The notes: generated from the letters alone by a model not told the origin. DNA of 64,000 bases from Oceanobacillus timonensis (GCF_900166635.1 NZ_LT800497.1:2466344-2530343); one strand, 5' to 3'; counted from the first letter of the stretch, positions 16,590 through 25,956 are shown. Translations and numbers: made by a program.

Positions 16590-17360
16590 TTAACGCAGCC
16601 TTGCTGTCGCTCCGCCATCTACAGGCATAACCGTTCCTGTTATCCAGGAAGCTGATTCACTTGCTAAAAATAAAATGGCCTTCGCAACATCTTCTGGTTG
16701 CCCATTTCGTTTTAAAGGGTGGAATTCATTAAATGAATCTAATACTTCCGGAACTTCCTCATCGGAAAGGAAATTATTATAAATTGGCGTTTCCACTACA
16801 GCAGGAGCTACCGCATTTACTCGAATATTATCTGCAGCTAATTCCACCGCCATATTTTTTGTAAGCGCGTGTCTCCCAGCCATGGCTGCAGAATAAGCAG
16901 CGGAAGGGGTTGCTTCTACTGATTGAAGCGCCCACATCGAACCAGTGTTAATAATGACACCTTGTCCACGTTTCTTCATTTCCGGAATAACTGCTTGGGA
17001 AGTGAAGATGGTTCCTTTCACAATGACATCAAGATAAGATTGCACATCTTCCGGTGTATATTCGGTAAATGGAGTTGGAACAAACTTTCCAGTGTTGTTA
17101 ACCAGTATATCAACTCCACCGAATAATTCAACAGCTTTGTTAACTAACTCTTTCGACGTTTCAGGGTTACTTATATCTCCTGCTACAAAACTTACTTTTT
17201 GTTCAGTTGGATCAATCTCTGTGGCTGTTGTTTTCAATACCTCTTCTCTGCGGCCATTAATGATTACATTGGCACCTTCGTTATAGAATAATGCTGCTGC
17301 TTTTCGGCCAATGCCGGTACCTCCGCCGGTGATAATGACCGTTTTATTTTGAAATTGCAT
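16590..17360 (-). CDS. SDR-family protein lacking the catalytic lysine
   Basis: Short-chain dehydrogenase/reductase of 256 residues. It keeps TGGGTGIG for NAD(P) binding (residues 11-18), NNTG, and Ser141 and Tyr156, but the YxxxK motif reads YSAAM: Met160 replaces the catalytic lysine (codon at 16881-16883). C-terminal motifs (AVAPAVVETPI, SESASWITGTVMPVDGG) are normal. It may be inactive, binding-only, or use another mechanism. ATG at 17360 has GTGAGG 8 bases upstream; the frame extends 23 codons further without a site. It is the first gene of an operon with a tetR. Confidence 0.85.
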   Translation of the reverse strand: MQFQNKTVIITGGGTGIGRKAAALFYNEGANVIINGRREEVLKTTATEIDPTEQKVSFVAGDISNPETSKELVNKAVELFGGVDILVNNTGKFVPTPFTEYTPEDVQSYLDVIVKGTIFTSQAVIPEMKKRGQGVIINTGSMWALQSVEATPSAAYSAAMAGRHALTKNMAVELAADNIRVNAVAPAVVETPIYNNFLSDEEVPEVLDSFNEFHPLKRNGQPEDVAKAILFLASESASWITGTVMPVDGGATARLR

Positions 17361-17400
17361 ATTTATTTCCTCACTTTCATTTTGTTTATTAAACAACTTT

Positions 17401-17429
17401 ATTCTACCTACCAATAGGTAGAATGTCAA
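17401..17429 (-). promoter_or_regulatory. Promoter and TetR operator of the SDR-tetR operon
   Basis: -35 TTGACA (17424-17429), 17-base spacer, -10 TAGAAT (17401-17406). A perfect inverted repeat, ATTCTACCTA (17401-17410) and TAGGTAGAAT (17415-17424), covers the spacer and -10. A repressor bound here would occlude polymerase. Confidence 0.8.
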
Positions 17430-17707
17430 ACCAAATATGTATTATGAAGAAACTAGAAAAATATACTTCATAGGTGAAAATGAAAAAGTGAAGAGTCACC
17501 AGACGTTTGGAAGACGGTTTAAAGAAATCGAGAAAGGAACGGCCTGAAAAGGCATGCCACTAAAGGATGGAAAAAAGACATGGGAAAAAGTGGAACGAAA
17601 ATTTGCCAAAACTTTTAGACCGGAATGATTCAGATGAAGCAATATCTGAATGAACCGGTCTGGAACAGAAGGAAGGAAACGTGCTTTGGAAATCACTTGA
17701 AAATGAA
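17430..17707. other. Purine-rich intergenic region
   Basis: The plus strand is strikingly G+A-rich from about 17460 to 17700. Frames on either strand are short or lack ribosome sites. A plus-strand frame interrupted by stops has protein-like composition and may be gene decay, but nothing is recognised. Confidence 0.25.
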
Positions 17708-18382
17708 TTAGCACACCGATGGAAAAGGAGCTTTTGCGAGATAGATATAGTCAGCCTCTCCCTTTTCCTGAGGTACAGGAATAACGTGTACTTCTTCAAA
17801 AGATTCTTTCAGTTTTTCAACAAAAGCTTGTGAAGAAGCAGCGCTCCAAAAAGCTAGTACGCCATCGGAAGATAGTAATCCTGCTAATAGGTGCAGTGTA
17901 TGCACTTGATATAAGTCTGTATTGGAATTTGTCACTGTCCAGTCGGGTCCGTTATCAATATCTAAGCATATGACATCATATTTTTCTGTCGCTGCTTCCA
18001 TCCATTCTAAAAAATCAGCCTGAATCATTTTCGTCCTGGGATCTTTTAATGCATGATTTGAGAAAGCGGCAAGATAGGTTCGATTCCATGAAATAATTGC
18101 TTCTTCTATCTCAATAACGGTGACTTGCGTGATTTGTTCATGACGCAATGCTTCTGCTAAAGAAAAACCGACTCCTAAGCCTCCAACCAGTACATTTCTG
18201 GGAGCTGTTGTATTTTTTAATGCAGCACTTACTAAAATTTTCTCGGATTCTCCATTATATGTTGCCATTAGAAACGTCCCATTACTGATGATTTCATAAT
18301 GGTTGCCGCGTTGTTGAAGTTGTATATCTCCTCTGGGCGTACGTACACGCTGTATTATATTTCGTGTTTGACCATGCATCAT
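17708..18382 (-). CDS. Spermidine synthase-like methyltransferase-fold protein
   Basis: Protein of about 224 residues with the Rossmann-like fold of polyamine aminopropyltransferases and methyltransferases: NVLVGGLGVGFSLAEAL (cofactor loop), VTVIEIEEAIISW (acidic ribose-binding end), then YDVICLDIDNGPDW. It lacks the full N-terminal domain and the standard active-site motifs of SpeE, so it is a spermidine-synthase-like protein of unknown reaction. ATG 18382 or 18379 is favoured, with AAGGA upstream; the TTG at 18409 has no site. Confidence 0.7.
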   Translation of the reverse strand: MMHGQTRNIIQRVRTPRGDIQLQQRGNHYEIISNGTFLMATYNGESEKILVSAALKNTTAPRNVLVGGLGVGFSLAEALRHEQITQVTVIEIEEAIISWNRTYLAAFSNHALKDPRTKMIQADFLEWMEAATEKYDVICLDIDNGPDWTVTNSNTDLYQVHTLHLLAGLLSSDGVLAFWSAASSQAFVEKLKESFEEVHVIPVPQEKGEADYIYLAKAPFPSVC

Positions 18383-18648
18383 CCACACATCCTTATCGTT
18401 TTCTGCCAAGTTATTTGCTACGCATTATTCCAATGCTGTATATGGCGACTACGGGTAATTATGCTCGAAATAGTATAATAGCTTTCGATTAATTATGGTA
18501 TTTTATCCATGAAAAAATGTAAAAAATGCTTTATATATACACTATCATCTATTCCTCTCAAAATAAAGATGGCACCTCACTTTATAAAAAGGAGAACAAC
18601 TTATATCCTGCTGGTTTTGAATACATATTCAGTCATGCATTAAAAAAT
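18383..18648. other. Intergenic, no gene seen
   Basis: AT-rich. One AAAAGGAG (about 18589-18596) looks like a ribosome site on the plus strand but no start codon follows at a usable distance. Confidence 0.3.
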
Positions 18649-18685
18649 AACCGCCTTTTCCCAATATGACAGGAAGAAGGCAGTT
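18649..18685 (-). terminator. Rho-independent terminator
   Basis: AACCGCCTTTTCC (18649-18662) pairs with GGAAGAAGGCAGTT (18672-18685). On the minus strand it ends in TTATTTTTT. It closes the MFS operon whose stop is at 18773. Confidence 0.65.
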
Positions 18686-18772
18686 ACGTTTAAGTTTATG
18701 GAATAACACGATTGCAAAGACGCAAAGAACGGCTTTTCCGCCTCATAACAACAAGGAGGAAGTTTCTTATCC

Positions 18773-20245
18773 TTACCTTCCGTTTGCATCCCTGCCATGT
18801 ATACGTTGAACAATTTCTTTTTCTTTCTTCGGAGGGTGTAGAAACAGGGCCAGTATAAACGCAAAAAGCGCAAGAATGGTACTACCCATGAATGCCCACT
18901 CAAATCCAATAAGCTGTGAAAGTTGTCCTGCTATTTCTGGAGTAGTATCGGCATCCGCTGTAAAGCTGTTTGCCCCCATAGCAACAAGTGTCACTAGAAT
19001 TGCCGTACCAAGCGATGCCGAAATTTGCTGCAATGTATTTGCCATCGCCGAACCGTGTGAATACTCCTTTGGTGGAAGTTGGTTCAATGCGGATGTCATA
19101 ACTGGCATCAACGCAAACGACAGACCAAACATGCGAATCGCATAAATCGTTGTCAGATACGCAAAAGATGTATCCAGCGATAGTCTGGTAAACATAAACG
19201 TTGTAACCGTCACAATACTCAACCCTATTAATGCCAGCCATTTCGCTCCAAACTTATCAAACAATCGCCCGGTAAGCGGGGACATAATCCCAATCACAAC
19301 TGCACCTGGGAGCAGCATCAGCCCGGACTGCAGCGGTGAAAATTGCAATACATTTTGCATAAACAGCGGCAAGAGCGTTTCAGCTCCAATCAGTGATACC
19401 ATCACCGTCATTGTAATGATAATCGCAAGTGTGAACGTCCGGTATTGAAAGATACGGAATTCCAGCATCGGCGTCTCCAGAATAAGCTGCCGCCAAACAA
19501 ACAGCCCAATTACGATGGCTCCAGCTGCAATCATTATAATAACTTCCGCACTTCCCCACCCGCTTTCAGAAGCGATACTAAATCCGTATAAAAAGGAACC
19601 AAAACCAACGGATGAAAGAATAATCGATAAAATATCTATTTTTGGCTTCTTCAGTTCTGTGACATTCTTCAGGAATAATGCCGCAATTATCATAGCAATC
19701 ACAACAATTGGCAATACAACAAGAAACAGGGAGCGCCAAGAAAAATGTTCCAAAAGTACGCCGGATAGCGTTGGACCGATTGCCGGGCCAAATGCTATAA
19801 CAATTCCGATCATCCCCATTGCGGTACCGCGTCTTTCAACCGGAATAACTGCCAAAAGCACTGTCATCAGCAGTGGCAGCATAATACCGGAACCTGCAGC
19901 TTGAACAATGCGGCCCATCAGGAGTATCGGATAGACATTGGCTATGGCTGCGATAAGTGTTCCTACACCAAATAATCCAATCGCTGTTAAAAATAATCCT
20001 CTTGTAGTAAACCGGTCAATCAAAAATGCGGATATCGGGATCATTACCCCGTTTGTCATTAAGAAAGCCGTCGTCATCCACTGCACTTGTCCTTGTGTAA
20101 TGGAAAATGCCTCTTGAATGGATGGGAGAGCAGTTGCGAGTAGTGTTTCATTAATAATTCCCATAAATGCCCCTGTCAGCAGGGCAGCTATCATGAGTGC
20201 TTTTTGTTTTGTCGGCAAATCCCAGGAATTTGCTGTGTCGTTCAT
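18773..20245 (-). CDS. DHA2-family MFS multidrug efflux pump
   Basis: Drug:H+ antiporter of 490 residues with 14 predicted membrane helices. Motif D1/C-type sequences are visible in ETLLATALPSIQEAF (helix 1), WMTTAFLMTNGVMIPISAFL and AAGSGIMLPLLMTVLL, and GPAIGPTLSGVLLEHFSWRSLF is the antiporter motif C region. It resembles LmrB/MdrL/EmrB-type pumps. Its ATG overlaps the stop of the upstream tetR by 4 bases (ATGA), so the two are translationally coupled and the pump is probably under that repressor. Confidence 0.88.
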   Translation of the reverse strand: MNDTANSWDLPTKQKALMIAALLTGAFMGIINETLLATALPSIQEAFSITQGQVQWMTTAFLMTNGVMIPISAFLIDRFTTRGLFLTAIGLFGVGTLIAAIANVYPILLMGRIVQAAGSGIMLPLLMTVLLAVIPVERRGTAMGMIGIVIAFGPAIGPTLSGVLLEHFSWRSLFLVVLPIVVIAMIIAALFLKNVTELKKPKIDILSIILSSVGFGSFLYGFSIASESGWGSAEVIIMIAAGAIVIGLFVWRQLILETPMLEFRIFQYRTFTLAIIITMTVMVSLIGAETLLPLFMQNVLQFSPLQSGLMLLPGAVVIGIMSPLTGRLFDKFGAKWLALIGLSIVTVTTFMFTRLSLDTSFAYLTTIYAIRMFGLSFALMPVMTSALNQLPPKEYSHGSAMANTLQQISASLGTAILVTLVAMGANSFTADADTTPEIAGQLSQLIGFEWAFMGSTILALFAFILALFLHPPKKEKEIVQRIHGRDANGR

Positions 20246-21117
20246 ATTTCATCATCCTTCCATACTTCCCATGTTGTTAAAATAACTGTCATTTGCTTTT
20301 TTAGATTCTGGCGGCGATGAAGTTGGGCAAGCAACGCATCAACCAGAAATTCCCGCGGTCTTTTCTGCCCAAGTTCATCAATCAGGAAATCAATGGTCTG
20401 CATATCTTTTTCATTTTCCTGATTTTCCTTTTGTTCCCTATGTAATTCAGCGCGTATCGTTTCCAGACTATGTTTTATACTCTCCAGGATAGAGACGCGG
20501 CTCCTATCTGTTTTTAGCTGACTTGGCAGCACAGGATAAAGATGCTCATCATTTGCTACAATAGCATGAAGGCATTCAACGATAAGGTCTCCAACTCGAT
20601 CCAATGGTATAACTGGACCTTCCCAGATAATCTTCATTAAGTAACTGTGAATCATACCTTCCATAACCACTGCTAAATCTGTTAAATATCTTGCTGCAGT
20701 TTGACCAAATGCTTCCAGAAGTGCGTTTTTATGCCATTCATGAAGTTGACGTTGCATACGATATAATGATTTTGGGATAGGTCCTTTACCATCTGGAGGA
20801 AAATCGGTTAAAACAGCATGGAAAAAATAGCGATAACCAATTGATTTTTCCAGTTCCACAGTAACTTTCGTTTGAAGTACTTGCAGAGGGGAACGATGTA
20901 CATCCTTTGGAAAATGGTCTGCTTCCCAGAACAGTTTATCATAATAGCGTTGCAGAACTTCCAGAATCATGCTTTCTTTCGAATCAAAATGTTTATAAAA
21001 AGCCCCTTTGGAAATGCCGCATGCCGTAGTTATATTTTCTATTGAAGTTGAGTGAAACCCGTTTGTCTGAAACAGCTGCACAGCCGCATCCAACATTTCC
21101 TCTTTTCGCTGTTTCAT
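20242..21117 (-). CDS. TetR family regulator of the adjacent efflux pump
   Basis: Repressor of 291 residues, long for the family. HTH at about 8-50 (GFHSTSIENITTACGISKGAFYKHFDSKESM), a ligand-binding helical core, and an extra charged C-terminal segment (about 225-285) rich in Glu, Gln and Lys that may form a coiled coil. AAGGAGG precedes the ATG. It heads the operon with the DHA2 pump. A partial dyad (GTGA-N8-TCAC) lies just upstream, within about 60 bases of the ATG, as a possible operator. Confidence 0.85.
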   Translation of the reverse strand: MKQRKEEMLDAAVQLFQTNGFHSTSIENITTACGISKGAFYKHFDSKESMILEVLQRYYDKLFWEADHFPKDVHRSPLQVLQTKVTVELEKSIGYRYFFHAVLTDFPPDGKGPIPKSLYRMQRQLHEWHKNALLEAFGQTAARYLTDLAVVMEGMIHSYLMKIIWEGPVIPLDRVGDLIVECLHAIVANDEHLYPVLPSQLKTDRSRVSILESIKHSLETIRAELHREQKENQENEKDMQTIDFLIDELGQKRPREFLVDALLAQLHRRQNLKKQMTVILTTWEVWKDDEI

Positions 21118-21447
21118 CAGGATCCCTCCTTTGACTACTTGGTTACCATTCGTGAACTAACAGTCACTGAAACATAATAACATATGATATTTTAAGACAC
21201 AACGAATTGAAAAATGGATGGAGAAAATGCACGAATAAACCATTTCACAGGAACTTGTCCGTTAGTATTCCTGCTGATTCTCACTTCATGATAAAAGCGC
21301 CACCCACTACAAAAAGTGTCCGGCGCTTTTATCGCAGTACAAGAAGAGAATGAATAGCGTGTGCTTCATTTTAGAAGGGTCGTATCCTATTTCATGTCCC
21401 TTACAGCAGCATTTGATCTGTTCCGTGGTATGCTGCTCTTTTCGTTT
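21118..21447. other. Intergenic region with terminator hairpins
   Basis: GATAAAAGCGCC (21290-21301) pairs with GGCGCTTTTATC (21322-21333), and AGCAGCAT (21404-21411) with ATGCTGCT (21429-21436). The first probably terminates the thioesterase transcript; the second lies close to its stop. No gene on either strand. Confidence 0.55.
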
Positions 21448-21927
21448 TCATTTCATAAATGTATCGGGCATAACAACAAGAACGACCGCACCACGGGCGC
21501 AAAGCATATTATCAGCAAATATTTCTGTATGCACTTTCCATCTCTTAGGATGAATTTCTTCCACTGTTCCAATTGCTTTTAGTGGAACATCTTGTGGGGT
21601 TGGTTTAAGAAAATCCATTTGCAGGCTTGCGGTAACAAACCTGGGTGGTACAGACCCGTCCCCAATCTCGTTCCCGTTCTTATGGTGTAAAGCGAGCGAG
21701 GCAGACCCTGTCCCATGACAGTCCATTAACGAGGCTATCAGTCCACCATAAATAAAGCCTGGAATTCCCATATACTTTGCTTCAGGTGTAAAGATAGTAA
21801 CCGTTTTGTCCCCCTGCCAGCCAGTTCGGAGGTGATGACCGTCTTTATTTAAACGGCCGCATCCATAGCACCAGGCGAAATCATCAGGATAGATATCTTG
21901 TATTGCTTTGTCCACTTTTTCTTCCAT
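21448..21927 (-). CDS. PaaI-type hotdog thioesterase
   Basis: Protein of 159 residues of the hotdog acyl-CoA thioesterase superfamily. The motif CYGCGRLNKDGHHLR near the N-terminus and GGLIASLMDCHGTGSA (catalytic-helix region) match bacterial 4HBT/PaaI-like thioesterases, with the usual SLQMDFLKPTP strand after it. ATG 21927 has AAGGAGG seven bases upstream; the frame continues 35 codons further with no site. The acyl-CoA substrate is unknown. Monocistronic. Confidence 0.8.
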   Translation of the reverse strand: MEEKVDKAIQDIYPDDFAWCYGCGRLNKDGHHLRTGWQGDKTVTIFTPEAKYMGIPGFIYGGLIASLMDCHGTGSASLALHHKNGNEIGDGSVPPRFVTASLQMDFLKPTPQDVPLKAIGTVEEIHPKRWKVHTEIFADNMLCARGAVVLVVMPDTFMK

Positions 21928-22072
21928 CAGGCATCCTCCTTGTATAATCCATGTCAGTAGATCCAATGTAATATCAGTCAATATTTGATAGTATTGTAAT
22001 TTAAATATATAGAAGTTCTTCCTGATGTACAATCATTTTCTGAAACTTAACTTGATAAGAAATATTTTAAGT

Positions 22073-22486
22073 TTACTGTTTCCTTTTATTGAACCAGTCA
22101 AGCGTGTTCATCAACGTCACATTTCTTATTTCCTCCAGGGCACAGCTTGTTACCCGCCCATCTTTTAAAAAGAGATGTATCTGCTCTTCCATATACCCAG
22201 ATACTTTACATTCCAAATCTTTATAATAGTGCCCATTTCGCATCACATTCGCTTGAATCAAAACAGGCGAATCTGTTACAAAAGCTTGATATAACACTTT
22301 GGCGATTGCTTCCTCCGACATCGCTTCTTTTGCTTTCACTTCGATTAGCTGTTCGTTCATTTCTTCTTTTTTAAGTGCTTCTGAATGGTCGCTTAACATC
22401 ATACCTAACCATTTAACGATGCCTCTGTCTTGATATCCGAACTGTTCTGGTGTCACTCGTGTAATCGATATTTTTTCCACGTTCAC
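22073..22486 (-). CDS. YolD-like protein
   Basis: Protein of 137 residues of the YolD family, which is typically encoded next to UvrX/YqjW polymerases in bacilli. The signature DRGIVKWLGMMLSDHSEAL lies at about residues 20-38. Its ATG overlaps the stop of the polymerase gene by 4 bases, so the two are translated together and share the LexA-controlled promoter. Function is unknown; a role in translesion synthesis is inferred from context. Confidence 0.85.
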   Translation of the reverse strand: MNVEKISITRVTPEQFGYQDRGIVKWLGMMLSDHSEALKKEEMNEQLIEVKAKEAMSEEAIAKVLYQAFVTDSPVLIQANVMRNGHYYKDLECKVSGYMEEQIHLFLKDGRVTSCALEEIRNVTLMNTLDWFNKRKQ

Positions 22487-23790
22487 TCTTCCTTTCCAGA
22501 ACGATGACCGCCAAGCAATTTCGCTCGATATCTTGCCATTCCGCTTTGAAGTAAACTGGAAGCATGCAGCAGTGACGTATAACCATATTTTCGTCTCACA
22601 AAATCAATTGTCTTATCCAGCTCTTCATTTTCGATCGCTTCTTCTGCTGATTCGAATAAATTCAGCTGTAAGGATTGCTTTATTTGAAGTTTTCCAAACG
22701 TGACATTGACAACCCTGACCGGCATATTTTCCTGATAGTATTTATGAAAAATAAGCAACATGTATCCTTTTAATTTTTTGGACGAATCCGTAGCTTCGAT
22801 CTTCATCTGATGATGAAATCCGTCTTGTGCTACTTCTTTGGAATAACCAATGGAAAGTTTGACGACACCGGTCATGAGATGGTGCTTTCTTAGTCTGGAT
22901 ACATTTTCATCCGTCATCTCCCTGATGACAATTTCCACATCGTGTTTCACCACATAATCTCTGTTCAGTATCTGATTTTTGCTGAAGGATGTACTTTTCG
23001 GTGTGTACATATCCGATAGTTTGGTTCGGTCTATTCCATGTGCATGGAAATAGAGCTGTTCTCCAATCACACCGAACCTTTCTTTTAATTTGCCAATATT
23101 ATATTGCGCCAAATCATACATATTCCGAATACCTATCCGATTAAGATTTGCTTCTGTTCTCTGTCCTATTCCCCAAAAATCAATCAAAGCTTCTATTTTC
23201 CATAACTTATGTGGAACGTCCTCATAGCGCCACTCTCCAATAAATCCTCGTTGTTCATCATGTTTTGCCTGATGATCAAGCGCTAATTTTGCTAAAAGTG
23301 GATTATCTCCTATTCCTACAGTCAGCACTAAGCCTAATTCTCTCCATACATCACGTTGGATTTTCTTTGCTATATCCTGCGTACTGCCAAAAAGTTTATG
23401 TGATTTCGTTACATCGAGAAACGATTCGTCGATAGAATAAGTAAGTAAATCCTCTTTGGCTACATAACGCTTAAAAATACGTAATATCTCCATATTCTTT
23501 TGTAAATACAATGCCATACGGGGCTCCACAATGTCTATATTTGCTTTCTTCGGGATTTCATAAATCCTTGTTCCTGTTTTCACTCCATACTCTTGTTTTA
23601 CCAAAGGAGAGGAGGCCAGCACCAAACCGCCTTGATTGTCCGGCTTGGATACAACCGCAATTCGGGATTGTAAAGGATGCTGCTTGCGTTCGACAGCTTC
23701 TACACTTGCGAAAAAAGATTTGGCGTCGATACACATAATATCTCTGCGCGGTTCCTTTGAATAATCCATCATGATAATGTTTTTCATCAT
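22483..23790 (-). CDS. Y-family DNA polymerase (UvrX/YqjW type)
   Basis: Translesion polymerase of about 435 residues. The palm carries the catalytic carboxylates in CIDAKSFFASVEAVERK (about 20-36) and SIDESFLDV; the helix-hairpin-helix thumb reads FWGIGQRTEANLNRIGI; and a beta-clamp-binding peptide QLNLF lies near residue 376. AGGAGAG precedes the ATG. A LexA-type box sits inside its promoter (23826-23854), so expression should be part of the SOS response. It forms an operon with yolD. Confidence 0.88.
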   Translation of the reverse strand: MMKNIIMMDYSKEPRRDIMCIDAKSFFASVEAVERKQHPLQSRIAVVSKPDNQGGLVLASSPLVKQEYGVKTGTRIYEIPKKANIDIVEPRMALYLQKNMEILRIFKRYVAKEDLLTYSIDESFLDVTKSHKLFGSTQDIAKKIQRDVWRELGLVLTVGIGDNPLLAKLALDHQAKHDEQRGFIGEWRYEDVPHKLWKIEALIDFWGIGQRTEANLNRIGIRNMYDLAQYNIGKLKERFGVIGEQLYFHAHGIDRTKLSDMYTPKSTSFSKNQILNRDYVVKHDVEIVIREMTDENVSRLRKHHLMTGVVKLSIGYSKEVAQDGFHHQMKIEATDSSKKLKGYMLLIFHKYYQENMPVRVVNVTFGKLQIKQSLQLNLFESAEEAIENEELDKTIDFVRRKYGYTSLLHASSLLQSGMARYRAKLLGGHRSGKEE

Positions 23791-23825
23791 AATCTCTCCT
23801 GATACGAATAGGTGTTTGTATTTTC

Positions 23826-23854
23826 ATTATACGAACGTATATTCCTATAGTCAA
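23826..23854 (-). promoter_or_regulatory. LexA-controlled SOS promoter
   Basis: -35 TTGACT (23849-23854), 17-base spacer, -10 TATAAT (23826-23831). The spacer contains GGAATATACGTTCG (23832-23845, minus strand), 12 of 14 matches to the Bacillus LexA consensus CGAACRNRYGTTCG. Confidence 0.8.
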
Positions 23855-24067
23855 CATAAATCAGTTTAAATAGTCGTGTTAATATATGGAAAGCTAAATG
23901 CAGGAAGGTAAACTTTCTTTGTTATTCTCAACTGTTGCCATCGCTTTCACCCATGGTCCAATCCTGTTTTTAAGGATAAGCATGCTTATCCCTCTCTCCT
24001 TTTTGAATGAGTGATATTGGCAAAGTCATGATTCATTCGATACAAGTTCTCCACGACAAATGGAAAA

Positions 24068-24096
24068 ACCCTTCGCAAAAGTGAATCGCAAAGGGT
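24068..24096 (-). terminator. Rho-independent terminator
   Basis: ACCCTTCGC (24068-24076) pairs with GCAAAGGGT (24088-24096), one mismatch, and ends in TTTTT on the minus strand. It closes the deaminase/amidohydrolase unit. The stretch 23855-24067 holds no gene. Confidence 0.65.
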
Positions 24097-24216
24097 TCTT
24101 ACAAGTATAGAAAAATATTTTTCAGCAGAAAAGACGATGAATAACCTTTTTGATGATTCATTGCGGTAGAATAACGATACAATTACATACAGATAAATTA
24201 CTTGCGCTTCATATGA

Positions 24217-25425
24217 TTATTCAAGTGAACCTGATACCATTTTTCCATGGAACATAGTAGCTGCCCGTTTAGATCTTCGTGCAACCGCTTCTGCGGAACA
24301 AGACGCTTCAACCAACACAAGACTTGCATCATCGCCAACTTTCGGCCACACTTGCACACCTTCTTCATTAAGCGGCGTCTTACCGCCCGTAATATAATAA
24401 AGAGCTTGTGATAGTGCATGTTCATCTACCCAATTAGAAATTTCAGCCAATCGCCCAGCTCTTTCTAAAATATCTCCATTACCAAAGGGGGACCAAACAT
24501 CAAAAATATTATCACATCCAATAGCAGCAGATACGCCTTTTTCGCGCAATAAGCCCATCGATGGAAATTTTCGATTAATTGGTACACTGGAAATAATGGT
24601 GATTCCTGCATCAGCAAGTAATTCCGCTATTTCTTCTTCTTGAGATAGCGGGATATCTCCAAGTCCAAAAGCATGACTAATTGCCACTTTTCCTTCCAGA
24701 CCAGCTTCTTTTGTTAACTCAGCTAGTTTCTTTATTGTGAAGATTCCCAAATGACCCGGGTCATGTAAATGCAAGTCGATTCCGGCATTTCCTTCTACCG
24801 CTAAATCAACCATTGCATTTAGTGATGCATCGATATCTCCGTCCACAGTAGCCGGATCAACGCCTCCTACAAAATTTGCTCCTTTTTGTAACGCCTCTCT
24901 TACTAATTGTCGTGAATTTGTACGTAATAAGCCATGCTGAGGAAAGGCAACCATTTCATATGTTAATTTTCCTTCAAATGTCTGCAGTGCTTTTTGCACA
25001 TCTTCTAAATTCTTCAATCCAATCTCTGGATAAATATCTACATGTGTACGTACATGAGTGATGCCAAATGCAACGTATTTTTCAAGTAGCAGTTCCGCCC
25101 GTTCCTGCGTGGTAGTCTCCAGAGAAGGAAGAACTTCTTTTTCAATGTCAAGACGTTCAAAGATATTAAGAGCAGGGGTTACGGAGCGCCATCGATCACC
25201 AATCAATGTTTTGTCCAAATGACAATGTTTCTCAACAAAAGGCGGAAGTACCAATAGTTGTTTTGCATCTATTTTTTGCAGGTCATCTGTTATCTTTTCC
25301 GTAGAAGCTATCATGTTTGCAATTTTTTCATCTTTAATCAATAGATGAAAAAATCCGGTCTTTGTACTTGTATTTTGATAGCCTGTCTCTAAACGTACGT
25401 TTGTTAACCAATAAGCAGGGCGCAT
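24217..25425 (-). CDS. Cytosine deaminase-like metal-dependent amidohydrolase
   Basis: TIM-barrel amidohydrolase of 402 residues close to the CodA-type cytosine/isoguanine deaminases. Metal ligands are seen in HCHLDK (H67, H69), the HVDIYPE strand, DLHLHDPG, SHAFGLG and GCDNIFDVWSPFG. The reaction is probably hydrolytic deamination or ring opening of a pyrimidine-like compound. It follows a small nucleoside-deaminase gene by 135 bases on the same strand and may share its promoter and the divergent LysR control, pointing to base or N-heterocycle salvage. Confidence 0.8.
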   Translation of the reverse strand: MRPAYWLTNVRLETGYQNTSTKTGFFHLLIKDEKIANMIASTEKITDDLQKIDAKQLLVLPPFVEKHCHLDKTLIGDRWRSVTPALNIFERLDIEKEVLPSLETTTQERAELLLEKYVAFGITHVRTHVDIYPEIGLKNLEDVQKALQTFEGKLTYEMVAFPQHGLLRTNSRQLVREALQKGANFVGGVDPATVDGDIDASLNAMVDLAVEGNAGIDLHLHDPGHLGIFTIKKLAELTKEAGLEGKVAISHAFGLGDIPLSQEEEIAELLADAGITIISSVPINRKFPSMGLLREKGVSAAIGCDNIFDVWSPFGNGDILERAGRLAEISNWVDEHALSQALYYITGGKTPLNEEGVQVWPKVGDDASLVLVEASCSAEAVARRSKRAATMFHGKMVSGSLE

Positions 25426-25560
25426 ATCGCTCCATCCTTTCTATCATTCATAAAGCATTCCTTTAAAAATTCATTCACTTCAGCGTTGGTATCTCTTTTG
25501 CACCTGATTAGCTAAACCGGCGTTTTTGATTAGCCTGTTATATTCACCACAAAACAATTC

Positions 25561-25956
25561 TCATTCCTCTAAACGAATCATGTGGATATCTTTTTCATCG
25601 TGTGATAAGGAAAGCTGATTGTATACATAGTCTTGATCAGGGTTGCTAGGATTAGAAAAATATACAGTGTCCATTTGCGTATAATAGATGGTGCTTAAAC
25701 ACATTGGACATGGCTCTGTACTGGCATAGATTGCACACCCTTTAAGGTTCGTTGTATTTAACGTTTGACATGCTTCACGAACAGCTTGGATTTCTGCATG
25801 CTTAGTTGGATCATTCGTTGCGGTTACTTCATTCACACCAGATCCAATTACTTTTCCATCTTTGACAACCACTGCTCCATATGGAGCTCTCTGGTGCTTT
25901 TGTTCGTTTTCATTTGCTAATTTGACTGCTTGTTTCATCCATTCTGTTTTTGACAT
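25561..25956 (-). CDS. Nucleoside/guanine deaminase family protein
   Basis: Zinc deaminase of 131 residues of the CDA/TadA/GuaD fold. The zinc site is HAE (H53, E55) and PCPMC (C83, C86). NDPTKHAE and the chain length relative to GuaD (about 156) suggest a guanine-deaminase-like enzyme with a shortened C-terminus. AAAGGAG lies 9 bases before the ATG, inside a short overlapping upstream ORF (25910-26038). Same strand as the cytosine deaminase-like gene and divergent from a LysR gene. Confidence 0.85.
   Translation of the reverse strand: MSKTEWMKQAVKLANENEQKHQRAPYGAVVVKDGKVIGSGVNEVTATNDPTKHAEIQAVREACQTLNTTNLKGCAIYASTEPCPMCLSTIYYTQMDTVYFSNPSNPDQDYVYNQLSLSHDEKDIHMIRLEE

Noticed and set aside
17470..17700. 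Plus-strand frame with coding-like composition, interrupted by stops
   Set aside because: No family recognised and no ribosome site; purine bias alone can give this impression.
21350..21582. Overlapping plus-strand frames beside the thioesterase
   Set aside because: They lack ribosome sites and lie over terminator hairpins and the antisense of the thioesterase 3' end.
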